Assembly (NCBI GenBank): GCA_040954595.2
Contig: CM082577.2
Coordinates: 20,460,001-20,524,000, forward strand
Direction of reading: 5' to 3'
DNA length: 64,000 nucleotides
DNA from: Balanoglossus misakiensis
Lineage: Eukaryota > Hemichordata
The position numbers were made by a program, and so were the translations under genes. Position 1 is the stretch's first letter; the number at the start of each line of letters is the position of its first letter. Positions 1 to 9,614 of the stretch are shown piece after piece. The notes beneath the pieces were generated by a model. That model made no database searches and was not told the origin of the DNA. It saw only the letters and a list, made by a program, of their open reading frames with translations.

Positions 1-175
1 AACCGATCGACCTTCCATAGCTTATAAGGCAAGTGGGATAAAAAAATATGGTTTGTTTTGTTCTGCAAAAAGTGTTTTTAGAATTCAGGCACTTTCAGAA
101 AAGGAAGAAACGGACACTTGCGACAAAAATGTTATCCATCAGGCTACTCTTTAATGGAAAAGTTGGAAAAAAATG
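1..175. other. Spacer at left edge, downstream of copy 1
   Basis: This is a partial intergenic spacer following the 3' end of copy 1. Read on the minus strand it holds the terminator T-run and then sequence with no recognisable gene. It starts inside the spacer just after CTAATTTTTGTGGGT, so the unit to the left is cut by the window edge. Confidence 0.95.
167..173 (-). terminator. RNA polymerase III terminator of copy 1 (T7 run)
   Basis: On the minus strand the gene ends GTAGGCTT, then CA, then seven T. Four or more T on the coding strand is the usual Pol III stop. The same element follows every copy; the run varies from 6 (copies 58, 120, 123, 124, 128, 129, 134) to 9 (copy 15). The two bases between gene and run are CA in most copies, CG in copies 118, 119 and 122, AA in 115, 116, 147 and 151, and TA in copies such as 133, 144, 148, 150, 152, 154, 157 and 167. 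Many copies have extra C beyond the run (+ strand GGGG before the A-run). Confidence 0.9.
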
Positions 176-198
176 AAGCCTACAGCACGTAGTATTCC

Positions 199-216
199 CA
201 GGCGGTCTCCCATCCA
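199..216 (-). promoter_or_regulatory. Internal control region, C box of copy 1
   Basis: RNA positions 80-97 correspond to the 5S C box, the main TFIIIA contact in studied animals. The sequence here (TGGATGGGAGACCGCCTG) matches the usual animal C box. It is invariant in most copies; copies 144, 150, 154, 157 and 160 have U84C and a few single copies differ elsewhere in it. The role is inferred from the family, not shown by this sequence. Confidence 0.8.
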
Positions 217-223
217 AGTACTA

Positions 224-229
224 ACTACG
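224..229 (-). promoter_or_regulatory. Internal control region, intermediate element of copy 1
   Basis: RNA positions 67-72 (CGTAGT) occupy the place of the intermediate element. The same bases form one side of helix IV/V, pairing with 104-108. Copies 2 and 14 lose a base here and copies 53, 59, 65 and 73 carry G71U. Confidence 0.6.
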
Positions 230-231
230 CC

Positions 232-246
232 CAACGCAGGTTTGCT
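232..246 (-). promoter_or_regulatory. Internal control region, A box of copy 1
   Basis: RNA positions 50-64 (AGCAAACCTGCGTTG) sit where the 5S A box lies. The usual animal form is close to AGCTAAGCAGGGTCG, so this version is divergent at 53, 56, 58, 60 and 63. Helix II pairing with 17-21 is kept, so part of the change is compensated. Copies 28, 125, 130 and 137 add C56U. Confidence 0.65.
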
Positions 247-295
247 TCGGTGATCAGACGAGAACCGGCTTATTCTACGTGGTATGGCCGTAGGC

Positions 296-553
296 GAAAG
301 ATGGTTGAATTTCTCCTACTATAAACCTGAATCATACACCATTGAACACATAGCCCGACTTGGCTAATTTTTGTGGGTAACCGATCGACCTTCCATAGCT
401 TATAAGGCAAGTGGGATAAACAAATATGGTTTGTTTTGTTCTGCAAAAAGTGTTTTTAGAATTCAGGCACTTTCAGAAAAGGAGGAAACGGACACTTGCG
501 ACAAAGATGTTATCCATCAGGCTACTCTTTAATGGAAAAGTTGGAAAAAAATG
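296..553. other. Representative intergenic spacer between copies 1 and 2
   Basis: Apart from the TATA-like element next to copy 1 and the terminator next to copy 2, this spacer holds no gene I can recognise. Visible landmarks on the + strand are a short AGCC/GGCT stem at 352-365 followed by AATTTTTG at 366-373, the palindrome CGATCG at 382-387, an A-run near 418-424, and an EcoRI site. All other spacers are copies of this one with a few differences, so they are not listed separately. Confidence 0.9.
320..325 (-). promoter_or_regulatory. TATA-like upstream promoter element of copy 1
   Basis: The minus strand reads TTTATA at -30 to -25 relative to the 5S start. A TATA-like box at this distance is a known external element of many invertebrate, plant and fungal 5S genes. 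It recurs 25-30 bp past the 5' end of essentially every copy; copies 124 and 129 have TATATA on the + strand instead of TATAAA. Function is inferred from position and conservation. Confidence 0.75.
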
Positions 554-672
554 AAGCCTACAGCACGTAGTATTCCCAGGCGGTCTCCCATCCAAGTACT
601 AACTATCCCAACGCAGGTTTGCTTCGTTGATCAGACGAGAACCGGCTTATTCTACGTGGTATGGCCGTAGGC
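554..672 (-). rRNA. 5S rRNA copy 2, internal 1-nt deletion
   Basis: C67-G68 are replaced by a single A, so the copy is 119 nt and loses one or two pairs of helix IV/V. It also has C46A, which breaks G31-C46 in helix III. It may be expressed but its RNA may fold less well. Copy 14 is identical in this. Confidence 0.9.
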
Positions 673-930
673 GAAAGATGGTTGAATTTCTTCTACTATA
701 AACCTGAATCCTACACCATTGAACACATAGCCCGACTTGGCTAATTTTGTGGGTAACCGATCGACCTTCCATAGCTTATAAGGCAAGTGGGATAAAAAAA
801 TATGGTTTGTTTTGTTCTGCAAAAAGTGTTTTTAGAATTCAGGCACTTTCAGAAAAGGAAGAAACGGACACTTGCGACAAAAATGTTATCCATCAGGCTA
901 CTCTTTAATGGAAAAGTTGGAAAAAAAATG

Positions 931-1050
931 AAGCCTACAGCACGTAGTATTCCCAGGCGGTCTCCCATCCAAGTACTAACTACGCCCAACGCAGGTTTGC
1001 TTCGGTGATCAGACGAGAACCGGCTTATTCTACGTGGTATGGCCGTAGGC
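931..1050 (-). rRNA. 5S rRNA copy 3
   Basis: Consensus gene body; terminator run of 8 T. Confidence 0.97.
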
Positions 1051-1308
1051 GAAAGATGGTTGAATTTCTTCTACTATAAACCTGAATCCTACACCATTGA
1101 ACACATAGCCCGACTTGGCTAATTTTTGTGGGTAACCGATCGACCTTCCATTGCTTATAAGGCAAGTGGGATAAAAAAATATTGTTTGTTTTGTTCTGCA
1201 AAAAGTGTTTTTAGAATTCAGGCACTTTCAGAAAAGGAAGAAACGGACACTTGCGACAAAAATGTTATCCATCAGGCTACTCTTTAATGGAAAAGTTGGA
1301 AAAAAATG

Positions 1309-1428
1309 AAGCCTACAGCACGTAGTATTCCCAGGCGGTCTCCCATCCAAGTACTAACTACGCCCAACGCAGGTTTGCTTCGGTGATCAGACGAGAACCG
1401 GCTTATTCTACGTGGTATGGCCGTAGGC
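1309..1428 (-). rRNA. 5S rRNA copy 4
   Basis: Consensus gene body. The 3' spacer has CATTGCTTAT and ATTGTTTG markers. Confidence 0.97.
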
Positions 1429-1684
1429 GAAAGATGGTTGAATTTCTCCTACTATAAACCTGAATCCTACACCATTGAACACATAACCCGACTTGGCTAA
1501 TTTTGTGGGTAACCGATCGACCTTCCATAGCTTATAAGGCAAGTGGGATAAAAAATATGGTTTGTTTTGTTCTGCAAAAAGTGTTTTTAGAATTCAGGCA
1601 CTTTAAGAAAAGTAAGAAACGGACACTTGCGACAAAAATGTTATCCATCAGGCTACTCTTTAATGGAAAAGTTGGAAAAAAATG

Positions 1685-1804
1685 AAGCCTACATCACGTA
1701 GTATTCCCAGGCGGTCTCCCATCCAAGTACTAACTACGCCCAACGCAGGTTTGCTTCGGTGATCAGACGAGAACCGGCTTATTCTATATGGTATGGCCGT
1801 AGGC
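1685..1804 (-). rRNA. 5S rRNA copy 5, variant
   Basis: C17U and G18A weaken helix II and C111A weakens helix I. Confidence 0.93.
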
Positions 1805-2062
1805 GAAAGATGGTTGAATTTCTTCTACTATAAACCTGAATCCTACACCATTGAACACATAGCCCGACTTGGCTAATTTTGTGGGTAACCGATCGACCTT
1901 CCATAGCTTATAAGGCAAGTGGGATAAAAAAATATGGTTTGTTTTGTTCTGCAAAAAGTGTTTTTAGAATTCAGGCACTTTCAGAAAAGGAAGAAACGGA
2001 CACTTGCGACAAAAATGTTATCCATCAGGCTACTCTTTAATGGAAAAGTTGGAAAAAAAATG

Positions 2063-2182
2063 AAGCCTACAGCACGTAGTATTCCCAGGCGGTCTCCCAT
2101 CCAAGTACTAACTACGCCCAACGCAGGTTTGCTTCGGTGATCAGACGAGAACCGGCTTATTCTACGTGGTATGTCCGTAGGC
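2063..2182 (-). rRNA. 5S rRNA copy 6, variant
   Basis: C9A removes the last pair of helix I. Confidence 0.95.
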
Positions 2183-2440
2183 AAAAGATGGTTGAATTTC
2201 TCCTACTATAAACCTGAATCCTACACCATTGAACACATAGCCCGACTTGGCTAATTTTTGTGGGTAACCGATCGACCTTCCATAGCTTATAAGGCAAGTG
2301 GGATAAAAAAATATGGTTTGTTTTGTTCTGCAAAAAGTGTTTTTAGAATTCAGGCACTTTCAGAAAAGGAAGAAACGGACACTTGCGACAAAAATGTTAT
2401 CCATCAGGCTACTCTTTAATGGAAAAGTTGGAAAAAAATG

Positions 2441-2560
2441 AAGCCTACAGCACGTAGTATTCCCAGGCGGTCTCCCATCCAAGTACTAACTACGCCCAAC
2501 GCAGGTTTGCTTCGGTGATCAGACGAGAACCGGCTTATTCTACGTGGTATGGCCGTAGGC
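2441..2560 (-). rRNA. 5S rRNA copy 7
   Basis: Consensus gene body. Confidence 0.97.
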
Positions 2561-2818
2561 GAAAGATGGTTGAATTTCTCCTACTATAAACCTGAATCCT
2601 ACACCATTGAACACATAGCCCGACTTGGCTAATTTTTGTGGGTAACCGATCGACCTTCCATAGCTTATAAGGCAAGTGGGATAAAAAAATATGGTTTGTT
2701 TTGTTCTGCAAAAAGTGTTTTTAGAATTCAGGCACTTTCAGAAAAGGAAGAAACGGACACTTGCGACAAAAATGTTATCCATCAGGCTACTCTTTAATGG
2801 AAAAGTTGGAAAAAAATG

Positions 2819-2938
2819 AAGCCTACAGCACGTAGTATTCCCAGGCGGTCTCCCATCCAAGTACTAACTACGCCCAACGCAGGTTTGCTTCGGTGATCAG
2901 ACGAGAACCGGCTTATTCTACGTGGTATGGCCGTAGGC
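2819..2938 (-). rRNA. 5S rRNA copy 8
   Basis: Consensus gene body. Confidence 0.97.
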
Positions 2939-3196
2939 GAAAGATGGTTGAATTTCTCCTACTATAAACCTGAATCCTACACCATTGAACACATAGCCCG
3001 ACTTGGCTAATTTTTGTGGGTAACCGATCGACCTTCCATAGCTTATAAGGCAAGTGGGATAAAAAAATATGGTTTGTTTTGTTCTGCAAAAAGTGTTTTT
3101 AGAATTCAGGCACTTTCAGAAAAGGAAGAAACGGACACTTGCGACAAAAATGTTATCCATCAGGCTACTCTTTAATGGAAAAGTTGGAAAAAAATG

Positions 3197-3316
3197 AAGC
3201 CTACAGCACGTAGTATTCCCAGGCGGTCTCCCATCCAAGTACTAACTACGCCCAACGCAGGTTTGCTTCGGTGATCAGACGAGAACCGGCTTATTCTACG
3301 TGGTATGGCCGTAGGC
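3197..3316 (-). rRNA. 5S rRNA copy 9
   Basis: Consensus gene body. Confidence 0.97.
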
Positions 3317-3572
3317 GAAAGATGGTTGAATTTCTCCTACTATAAACCTGAATCCTACACCATTGAACACATAGCCCGACTTGGCTAATTTTGTGGGTAA
3401 CCGATCGACCTTCCATAGCTTATAAGGCAAGTGGGATAAAAAATATGGTTTGTTTTGTTCTGCAAAAAGTGTTTTTAGAATTCAGGCACTTTCAGAAAAG
3501 GAAGAAACGGACACTTGCGACAAAAATGTTATCCATCAGGCTACTCTTTAATGGAAAAGTTGGAAAAAAATG

Positions 3573-3692
3573 AAGCCTACAGCACGTAGTATTCCCAGGC
3601 GGTCTCCCATCCAAGTACTAACTACGACCAACGCAGGTTTGCTTCGGTGATCAGACGAGAACCGGCTTATTCTACGTGGTATGTCCGTAGGC
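3573..3692 (-). rRNA. 5S rRNA copy 10, variant
   Basis: G66U and C9A, the same pair as copies 22 and 25. Confidence 0.95.
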
Positions 3693-3950
3693 AAAAGATG
3701 GTTGAATTTCTCCTACTATAAACCTGAATCCTACACCATTGAACACATAGCCCGACTTGGCTAATTTTTGTGGGTAACCGATCGACCTTCCATAGCTTAT
3801 AAGGCAAGTGGGATAAAAAAATATGGTTTGTTTTGTTCTGCAAAAAGTGTTTTTAGAATTCAGGCACTTTCAGAAAAGGAAGAAACGGACACTTGCGACA
3901 AAAATGTTATCCATCAGGCTACTCTTTAATGGAAAAGTTGGAAAAAAATG

Positions 3951-4070
3951 AAGCCTACAGCACGTAGTATTCCCAGGCGGTCTCCCATCCAAGTACTAAC
4001 TACGCCCAACGCAGGTTTGCTTCGGTGATCAGACGAGAACCGGCTTATTCTACGTGGTATGGCCGTAGGC
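3951..4070 (-). rRNA. 5S rRNA copy 11
   Basis: Consensus gene body. Confidence 0.97.
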
Positions 4071-4328
4071 GAAAGATGGTTGAATTTCTCCTACTATAAA
4101 CCTGAATCCTACACCATTGAACACATAGCCCGACTTGGCTAATTTTTGTGGGTAACCGATCGACCTTCCATAGCTTATAAGGCAAGTGGGATAAAAAAAT
4201 ATTGTTTGTTTTGTTCTGCAAAAAGTGTTTTTAGAATTCAGGCACTTTCAGAAAAGGAAGAAACGGACACTTGCGACAAAAATGTTATCCATCAGGCTAC
4301 TCTTTAATGGAAAAGTTGGAAAAAAATG

Positions 4329-4448
4329 AAGCCTACAGCACGTAGTATTCCCAGGCGGTCTCCCATCCAAGTACTAACTACGCCCAACGCAGGTTTGCTT
4401 CGGTGATCAGACGAGAACCGGCTTATTCTACGTGGTATGGCCGTAGGC
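4329..4448 (-). rRNA. 5S rRNA copy 12
   Basis: Consensus gene body; ATTGTTTG in the 3' spacer marks the end of repeat A. Confidence 0.97.
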
Positions 4449-4706
4449 GAAAGATGGTTGAATTTCTCCTACTATAAACCTGAATCCTACACCATTGAAC
4501 ACATAGCCCGACTTGGCTAATTTTTGTGGGTAACCGATCGACCTTCCATAGCTTATAAGGCAAGTGGGATAAAAAAATATGGTTTGTTTTGTTCTGCAAA
4601 AAGTGTTTTTAGAATTCAGGCACTTTCAGAAAAGGAAGAAACGGACACTTGCGACAAAAATGTTATCCATCAGGCTACTCTTTAATGGAAAAGTTGGAAA
4701 AAAATG

Positions 4707-4826
4707 AAGCCTACAGCACGTAGTATTCCCAGGCGGTCTCCCATCCAAGTACTAACTACGCCCAACGCAGGTTTGCTTCGGTGATCAGACGAGAACCGGC
4801 TTATTCTACGTGGTATGGCCGTAGGC
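4707..4826 (-). rRNA. 5S rRNA copy 13
   Basis: Consensus gene body; CATACACC upstream as in copy 1. Confidence 0.97.
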
Positions 4827-5084
4827 GAAAGATGGTTGAATTTCTCCTACTATAAACCTGAATCATACACCATTGAACACATAGCCCGACTTGGCTAATT
4901 TTTGTGGGTAACCGATCGACCTTCCATAGCTTATAAGGCAAGTGGGATAAACAAATATGGTTTGTTTTGTTCTGCAAAAAGTGTTTTTAGAATTGAGGCA
5001 CTTTCAGAAAAGGAGGAAACGGACACTTGCGACAAAGATGTTATCCATCAGGCTACTCTTTAATGGAAAAGTTGGAAAAAAATG

Positions 5085-5203
5085 AAGCCTACAGCACGTA
5101 GTATTCCCAGGCGGTCTCCCATCCAAGTACTAACTATCCCAACGCAGGTTTGCTTCGTTGATCAGACGAGAACCGGCTTATTCTACGTGGTATGGCCGTA
5201 GGC
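5085..5203 (-). rRNA. 5S rRNA copy 14, internal 1-nt deletion
   Basis: Same CG-to-A change at 67-68 and C46A as copy 2; 119 nt. Confidence 0.9.
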
Positions 5204-5462
5204 GAAAGATGGTTGAATTTCTTCTACTATAAACCTGAATCCTACACCATTGAACACATAGCCCGACTTGGCTAATTTTGTGGGTAACCGATCGACCTTC
5301 CATAGCTTATAAGGCAAGTGGGATAAAAAAATATGGTTTGTTTTGTTCTGCAAAAAGTGTTTTTAGAATTCAGGCACTTTCAGAAAAGGAAGAAACGGAC
5401 ACTTGCGACAAAAATGTTATCCATCAGGCTACTCTTTAATGGAAAAGTTGGAAAAAAAAATG

Positions 5463-5582
5463 AAGCCTACAGCACGTAGTATTCCCAGGCGGTCTCCCAT
5501 CCAAGTACTAACTACGCCCAACGCAGGTTTGCTTCGGTGATCAGACGAGAACCGGCTTATTCTACGTGGTATGGCCGTAGGC
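5463..5582 (-). rRNA. 5S rRNA copy 15
   Basis: Consensus gene body; longest terminator run seen, 9 T. Confidence 0.97.
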
Positions 5583-5840
5583 GAAAGATGGTTGAATTTC
5601 TTCTACTATAAACCTGAATCCTACACCATTGAACACATAGCCCGACTTGGCTAATTTTTGTGGGTAACCGATCGACCTTCCATTGCTTATAAGGCAAGTG
5701 GGATAAAAAAATATTGTTTGTTTTGTTCTGCAAAAAGTGTTTTTAGAATTCAGGCACTTTCAGAAAAGGAAGAAACGGACACTTGCGACAAAAATGTTAT
5801 CCATCAGGCTACTCTTTAATGGAAAAGTTGGAAAAAAATG

Positions 5841-5960
5841 AAGCCTACAGCACGTAGTATTCCCAGGCGGTCTCCCATCCAAGTACTAACTACGCCCAAC
5901 GCAGGTTTGCTTCGGTGATCAGACGAGAACCGGCTTATTCTACGTGGTATGGCCGTAGGC
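5841..5960 (-). rRNA. 5S rRNA copy 16
   Basis: Consensus gene body. Confidence 0.97.
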
Positions 5961-6216
5961 GAAAGATGGTTGAATTTCTCCTACTATAAACCTGAATCCT
6001 ACACCATTGAACACATAACCCGACTTGGCTAATTTTGTGGGTAACCGATCGACCTTCCATAGCTTATAAGGCAAGTGGGATAAAAAATATGGTTTGTTTT
6101 GTTCTGCAAAAAGTGTTTTTAGAATTCAGGCACTTTAAGAAAAGTAAGAAACGGACACTTGCGACAAAAATGTTATCCATCAGGCTACTCTTTAATGGAA
6201 AAGTTGGAAAAAAATG

Positions 6217-6336
6217 AAGCCTACAGCACGTAGTATTCCCAGGCGGTCTCCCATCCAAGTACTAACTACGCCCAACGCAGGTTTGCTTCGGTGATCAGAC
6301 GAGAACCGGCTTATTCTATATGGTATGGCCGTAGGC
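6217..6336 (-). rRNA. 5S rRNA copy 17, variant
   Basis: C17U and G18A in helix II, as in copy 5 but without C111A. Confidence 0.94.
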
Positions 6337-6594
6337 GAAAGATGGTTGAATTTCTTCTACTATAAACCTGAATCCTACACCATTGAACACATAGCCCGAC
6401 TTGGCTAATTTTGTGGGTAACCGATCGACCTTCCATAGCTTATAAGGCAAGTGGGATAAAAAAATATGGTTTGTTTTGTTCTGCAAAAAGTGTTTTTAGA
6501 ATTCAGGCACTTTCAGAAAAGGAAGAAACGGACACTTGCGACAAAAATGTTATCCATCAGGCTACTCTTTAATGGAAAAGTTGGAAAAAAAATG

Positions 6595-6714
6595 AAGCCT
6601 ACAGCACGTAGTATTCCCAGGCGGTCTCCCATCCAAGTACTAACTACGCCCAACGCAGGTTTGCTTCGGTGATCAGACGAGAACCGGCTTATTCTACGTG
6701 GTATGTCCGTAGGC
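6595..6714 (-). rRNA. 5S rRNA copy 18, variant
   Basis: C9A, as in copy 6. Confidence 0.95.
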
Positions 6715-6972
6715 AAAAGATGGTTGAATTTCTCCTACTATAAACCTGAATCCTACACCATTGAACACATAGCCCGACTTGGCTAATTTTTGTGGGTAAC
6801 CGATCGACCTTCCATAGCTTATAAGGCAAGTGGGATAAAAAAATATGGTTTGTTTTGTTCTGCAAAAAGTGTTTTTAGAATTCAGGCACTTTCAGAAAAG
6901 GAAGAAACGGACACTTGCGACAAAAATGTTATCCATCAGGCTACTCTTTAATGGAAAAGTTGGAAAAAAATG

Positions 6973-7092
6973 AAGCCTACAGCACGTAGTATTCCCAGGC
7001 GGTCTCCCATCCAAGTACTAACTACGCCCAACGCAGGTTTGCTTCGGTGATCAGACGAGAACCGGCTTATTCTACGTGGTATGGCCGTAGGC
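6973..7092 (-). rRNA. 5S rRNA copy 19
   Basis: Consensus gene body. Confidence 0.97.
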
Positions 7093-7350
7093 GAAAGATG
7101 GTTGAATTTCTCCTACTATAAACCTGAATCCTACACCATTGAACACATAGCCCGACTTGGCTAATTTTTGTGGGTAACCGATCGACCTTCCATAGCTTAT
7201 AAGGCAAGTGGGATAAAAAAATATGGTTTGTTTTGTTCTGCAAAAAGTGTTTTTAGAATTCAGGCACTTTCAGAAAAGGAAGAAACGGACACTTGCGACA
7301 AAAATGTTATCCATCAGGCTACTCTTTAATGGAAAAGTTGGAAAAAAATG

Positions 7351-7470
7351 AAGCCTACAGCACGTAGTATTCCCAGGCGGTCTCCCATCCAAGTACTAAC
7401 TACGCCCAACGCAGGTTTGCTTCGGTGATCAGACGAGAACCGGCTTATTCTACGTGGTATGGCCGTAGGC
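7351..7470 (-). rRNA. 5S rRNA copy 20
   Basis: Consensus gene body. Confidence 0.97.
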
Positions 7471-7728
7471 GAAAGATGGTTGAATTTCTCCTACTATAAA
7501 CCTGAATCCTACACCATTGAACACATAGCCCGACTTGGCTAATTTTTGTGGGTAACCGATCGACCTTCCATAGCTTATAAGGCAAGTGGGATAAAAAAAT
7601 ATGGTTTGTTTTGTTCTGCAAAAAGTGTTTTTAGAATTCAGGCACTTTCAGAAAAGGAAGAAACGGACACTTGCGACAAAAATGTTATCCATCAGGCTAC
7701 TCTTTAATGGAAAAGTTGGAAAAAAATG

Positions 7729-7848
7729 AAGCCTACAGCACGTAGTATTCCCAGGCGGTCTCCCATCCAAGTACTAACTACGCCCAACGCAGGTTTGCTT
7801 CGGTGATCAGACGAGAACCGGCTTATTCTACGTGGTATGGCCGTAGGC
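7729..7848 (-). rRNA. 5S rRNA copy 21
   Basis: Consensus gene body. Confidence 0.97.
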
Positions 7849-8104
7849 GAAAGATGGTTGAATTTCTCCTACTATAAACCTGAATCCTACACCATTGAAC
7901 ACATAGCCCGACTTGGCTAATTTTGTGGGTAACCGATCGACCTTCCATAGCTTATAAGGCAAGTGGGATAAAAAATATGGTTTGTTTTGTTCTGCAAAAA
8001 GTGTTTTTAGAATTCAGGCACTTTCAGAAAAGGAAGAAACGGACACTTGCGACAAAAATGTTATCCATCAGGCTACTCTTTAATGGAAAAGTTGGAAAAA
8101 AATG

Positions 8105-8224
8105 AAGCCTACAGCACGTAGTATTCCCAGGCGGTCTCCCATCCAAGTACTAACTACGACCAACGCAGGTTTGCTTCGGTGATCAGACGAGAACCGGCTT
8201 ATTCTACGTGGTATGTCCGTAGGC
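8105..8224 (-). rRNA. 5S rRNA copy 22, variant
   Basis: G66U and C9A. Confidence 0.95.
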
Positions 8225-8482
8225 AAAAGATGGTTGAATTTCTCCTACTATAAACCTGAATCCTACACCATTGAACACATAGCCCGACTTGGCTAATTTT
8301 TGTGGGTAACCGATCGACCTTCCATAGCTTATAAGGCAAGTGGGATAAAAAAATATGGTTTGTTTTGTTCTGCAAAAAGTGTTTTTAGAATTCAGGCACT
8401 TTCAGAAAAGGAAGAAACGGACACTTGCGACAAAAATGTTATCCATCAGGCTACTCTTTAATGGAAAAGTTGGAAAAAAATG

Positions 8483-8602
8483 AAGCCTACAGCACGTAGT
8501 ATTCCCAGGCGGTCTCCCATCCAAGTACTAACTACGCCCAACGCAGGTTTGCTTCGGTGATCAGACGAGAACCGGCTTATTCTACGTGGTATGGCCGTAG
8601 GC
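8483..8602 (-). rRNA. 5S rRNA copy 23
   Basis: Consensus gene body. Confidence 0.97.
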
Positions 8603-8860
8603 GAAAGATGGTTGAATTTCTCCTACTATAAACCTGAATCCTACACCATTGAACACATAGCCCGACTTGGCTAATTTTTGTGGGTAACCGATCGACCTTC
8701 CATAGCTTATAAGGCAAGTGGGATAAAAAAATATGGTTTGTTTTGTTCTGCAAAAAGTGTTTTTAGAATTCAGGCACTTTCAGAAAAGGAAGAAACGGAC
8801 ACTTGCGACAAAAATGTTATCCATCAGGCTACTCTTTAATGGAAAAGTTGGAAAAAAATG

Positions 8861-8980
8861 AAGCCTACAGCACGTAGTATTCCCAGGCGGTCTCCCATCC
8901 AAGTACTAACTACGCCCAACGCAGGTTTGCTTCGGTGATCAGACGAGAACCGGCTTATTCTACGTGGTATGGCCGTAGGC
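8861..8980 (-). rRNA. 5S rRNA copy 24
   Basis: Consensus gene body. Confidence 0.97.
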
Positions 8981-9236
8981 GAAAGATGGTTGAATTTCTC
9001 CTACTATAAACCTGAATCCTACACCATTGAACACATAGCCCGACTTGGCTAATTTTGTGGGTAACCGATCGACCTTCCATAGCTTATAAGGCAAGTGGGA
9101 TAAAAAATATGGTTTGTTTTGTTCTGCAAAAAGTGTTTTTAGAATTCAGGCACTTTCAGAAAAGGAAGAAACGGACACTTGCGACAAAAATGTTATCCAT
9201 CAGGCTACTCTTTAATGGAAAAGTTGGAAAAAAATG

Positions 9237-9356
9237 AAGCCTACAGCACGTAGTATTCCCAGGCGGTCTCCCATCCAAGTACTAACTACGACCAACGCAG
9301 GTTTGCTTCGGTGATCAGACGAGAACCGGCTTATTCTACGTGGTATGTCCGTAGGC
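9237..9356 (-). rRNA. 5S rRNA copy 25, variant
   Basis: G66U and C9A. Confidence 0.95.
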
Positions 9357-9614
9357 AAAAGATGGTTGAATTTCTCCTACTATAAACCTGAATCCTACAC
9401 CATTGAACACATAGCCCGACTTGGCTAATTTTTGTGGGTAACCGATCGACCTTCCATAGCTTATAAGGCAAGTGGGATAAAAAAATATGGTTTGTTTTGT
9501 TCTGCAAAAAGTGTTTTTAGAATTCAGGCACTTTCAGAAAAGGAAGAAACGGACACTTGCGACAAAAATGTTATCCATCAGGCTACTCTTTAATGGAAAA
9601 GTTGGAAAAAAATG

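Larger units (their letters stand above)
176..295 (-). rRNA. 5S rRNA copy 1 (reference copy)
   Basis: This copy equals the array consensus and serves as reference. 5S rRNA is a structural RNA of the large ribosomal subunit; it is made by RNA polymerase III with TFIIIA and bound by ribosomal protein uL18 (L5). The RNA starts GCCTACGGCC and ends GCTGTAGGCTT. I set the ends from the base-paired helix I (1-9 with 110-118) and the two conserved 3' U. Helix II pairs CGUAG 17-21 with CUGCG 57-61 with one G.U, helix III CGGU 29-32 with ACCG 45-48, and helix IV/V CGUAG 67-71 with CUACG 104-108. The core TTAGTACTTGG, GGATGGGAGAC and CCGCCTGGGAATAC motifs are typical of animal 5S. The length of 120 nt is standard. 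Confidence 0.99.
1..4190. repeat. Higher-order repeat A, first copy (11 or more units)
   Basis: This block repeats at 4532-8722 with an offset of 4531-4532 bp. Shared rare markers in the same order are CATACACC after copies 1/13, the internal deletion plus C46A and GATAAACAAATATGG beside copies 2/14, CATTGCTTAT and ATTGTTTG beside 4/16, CTATATGG in 5/17, C9A in 6/18, and G66U with C9A in 10/22. The match ends near the spacer 3' of copy 12, which has ATTGTTTG where copy 24 has ATGGTTTG. Confidence 0.88.
4532..8722. repeat. Higher-order repeat A, second copy
   Basis: This is the near-identical second copy of the 1-4190 block (copies 13-23). I see few differences from the first: GAATTGAGG for GAATTCAGG near 4993 (loses EcoRI), one extra A before copy 15, and copy 17 lacks the C111A seen in copy 5. 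So few changes over 4 kb imply a recent duplication. Confidence 0.88.
7849..9356. repeat. Local three-unit repeat ending in copies 22 and 25
   Basis: Copies 22 and 25 both carry G66U with C9A, the short GTGGGATAAAAAATATGG spacer form and the AGGCAAAAG flank, 1132 bp (three units) apart. The intervening copies are consensus. This suggests an extra three-unit duplication at the end of the larger 4.5-kb repeat. Confidence 0.7.

Noticed and set aside
418-424. Second T-run on the minus strand (ATTTTTTTAT in the spacer) as a backup Pol III terminator
   Set aside because: It could stop read-through, but it is about 120 bp past the gene and the first T-run should be enough; nothing in the sequence shows it is used.
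296-553. Linked U6, tRNA or other Pol III gene in the spacer
   Set aside because: I find no tRNA-like fold, no B box of the GGTTCGANNCC type and no U6 sequence on either strand.
802-1008. Recurrent 60-95-residue open reading frames on the + strand (and 63-84 residues on the minus strand), seen dozens of times
   Set aside because: They run through spacer and antisense 5S sequence. Their start, frame and length change with the A-run length beside the gene, and the differences between copies do not favour silent changes. They are by-products of repeating the same DNA.
1-8722. The 4.5-kb duplication as a pure assembly artefact
   Set aside because: It cannot be excluded without reads, but the two blocks differ at several sites (copies 5 and 17, 3 and 15, the EcoRI loss near 4993), which argues for two real copies.
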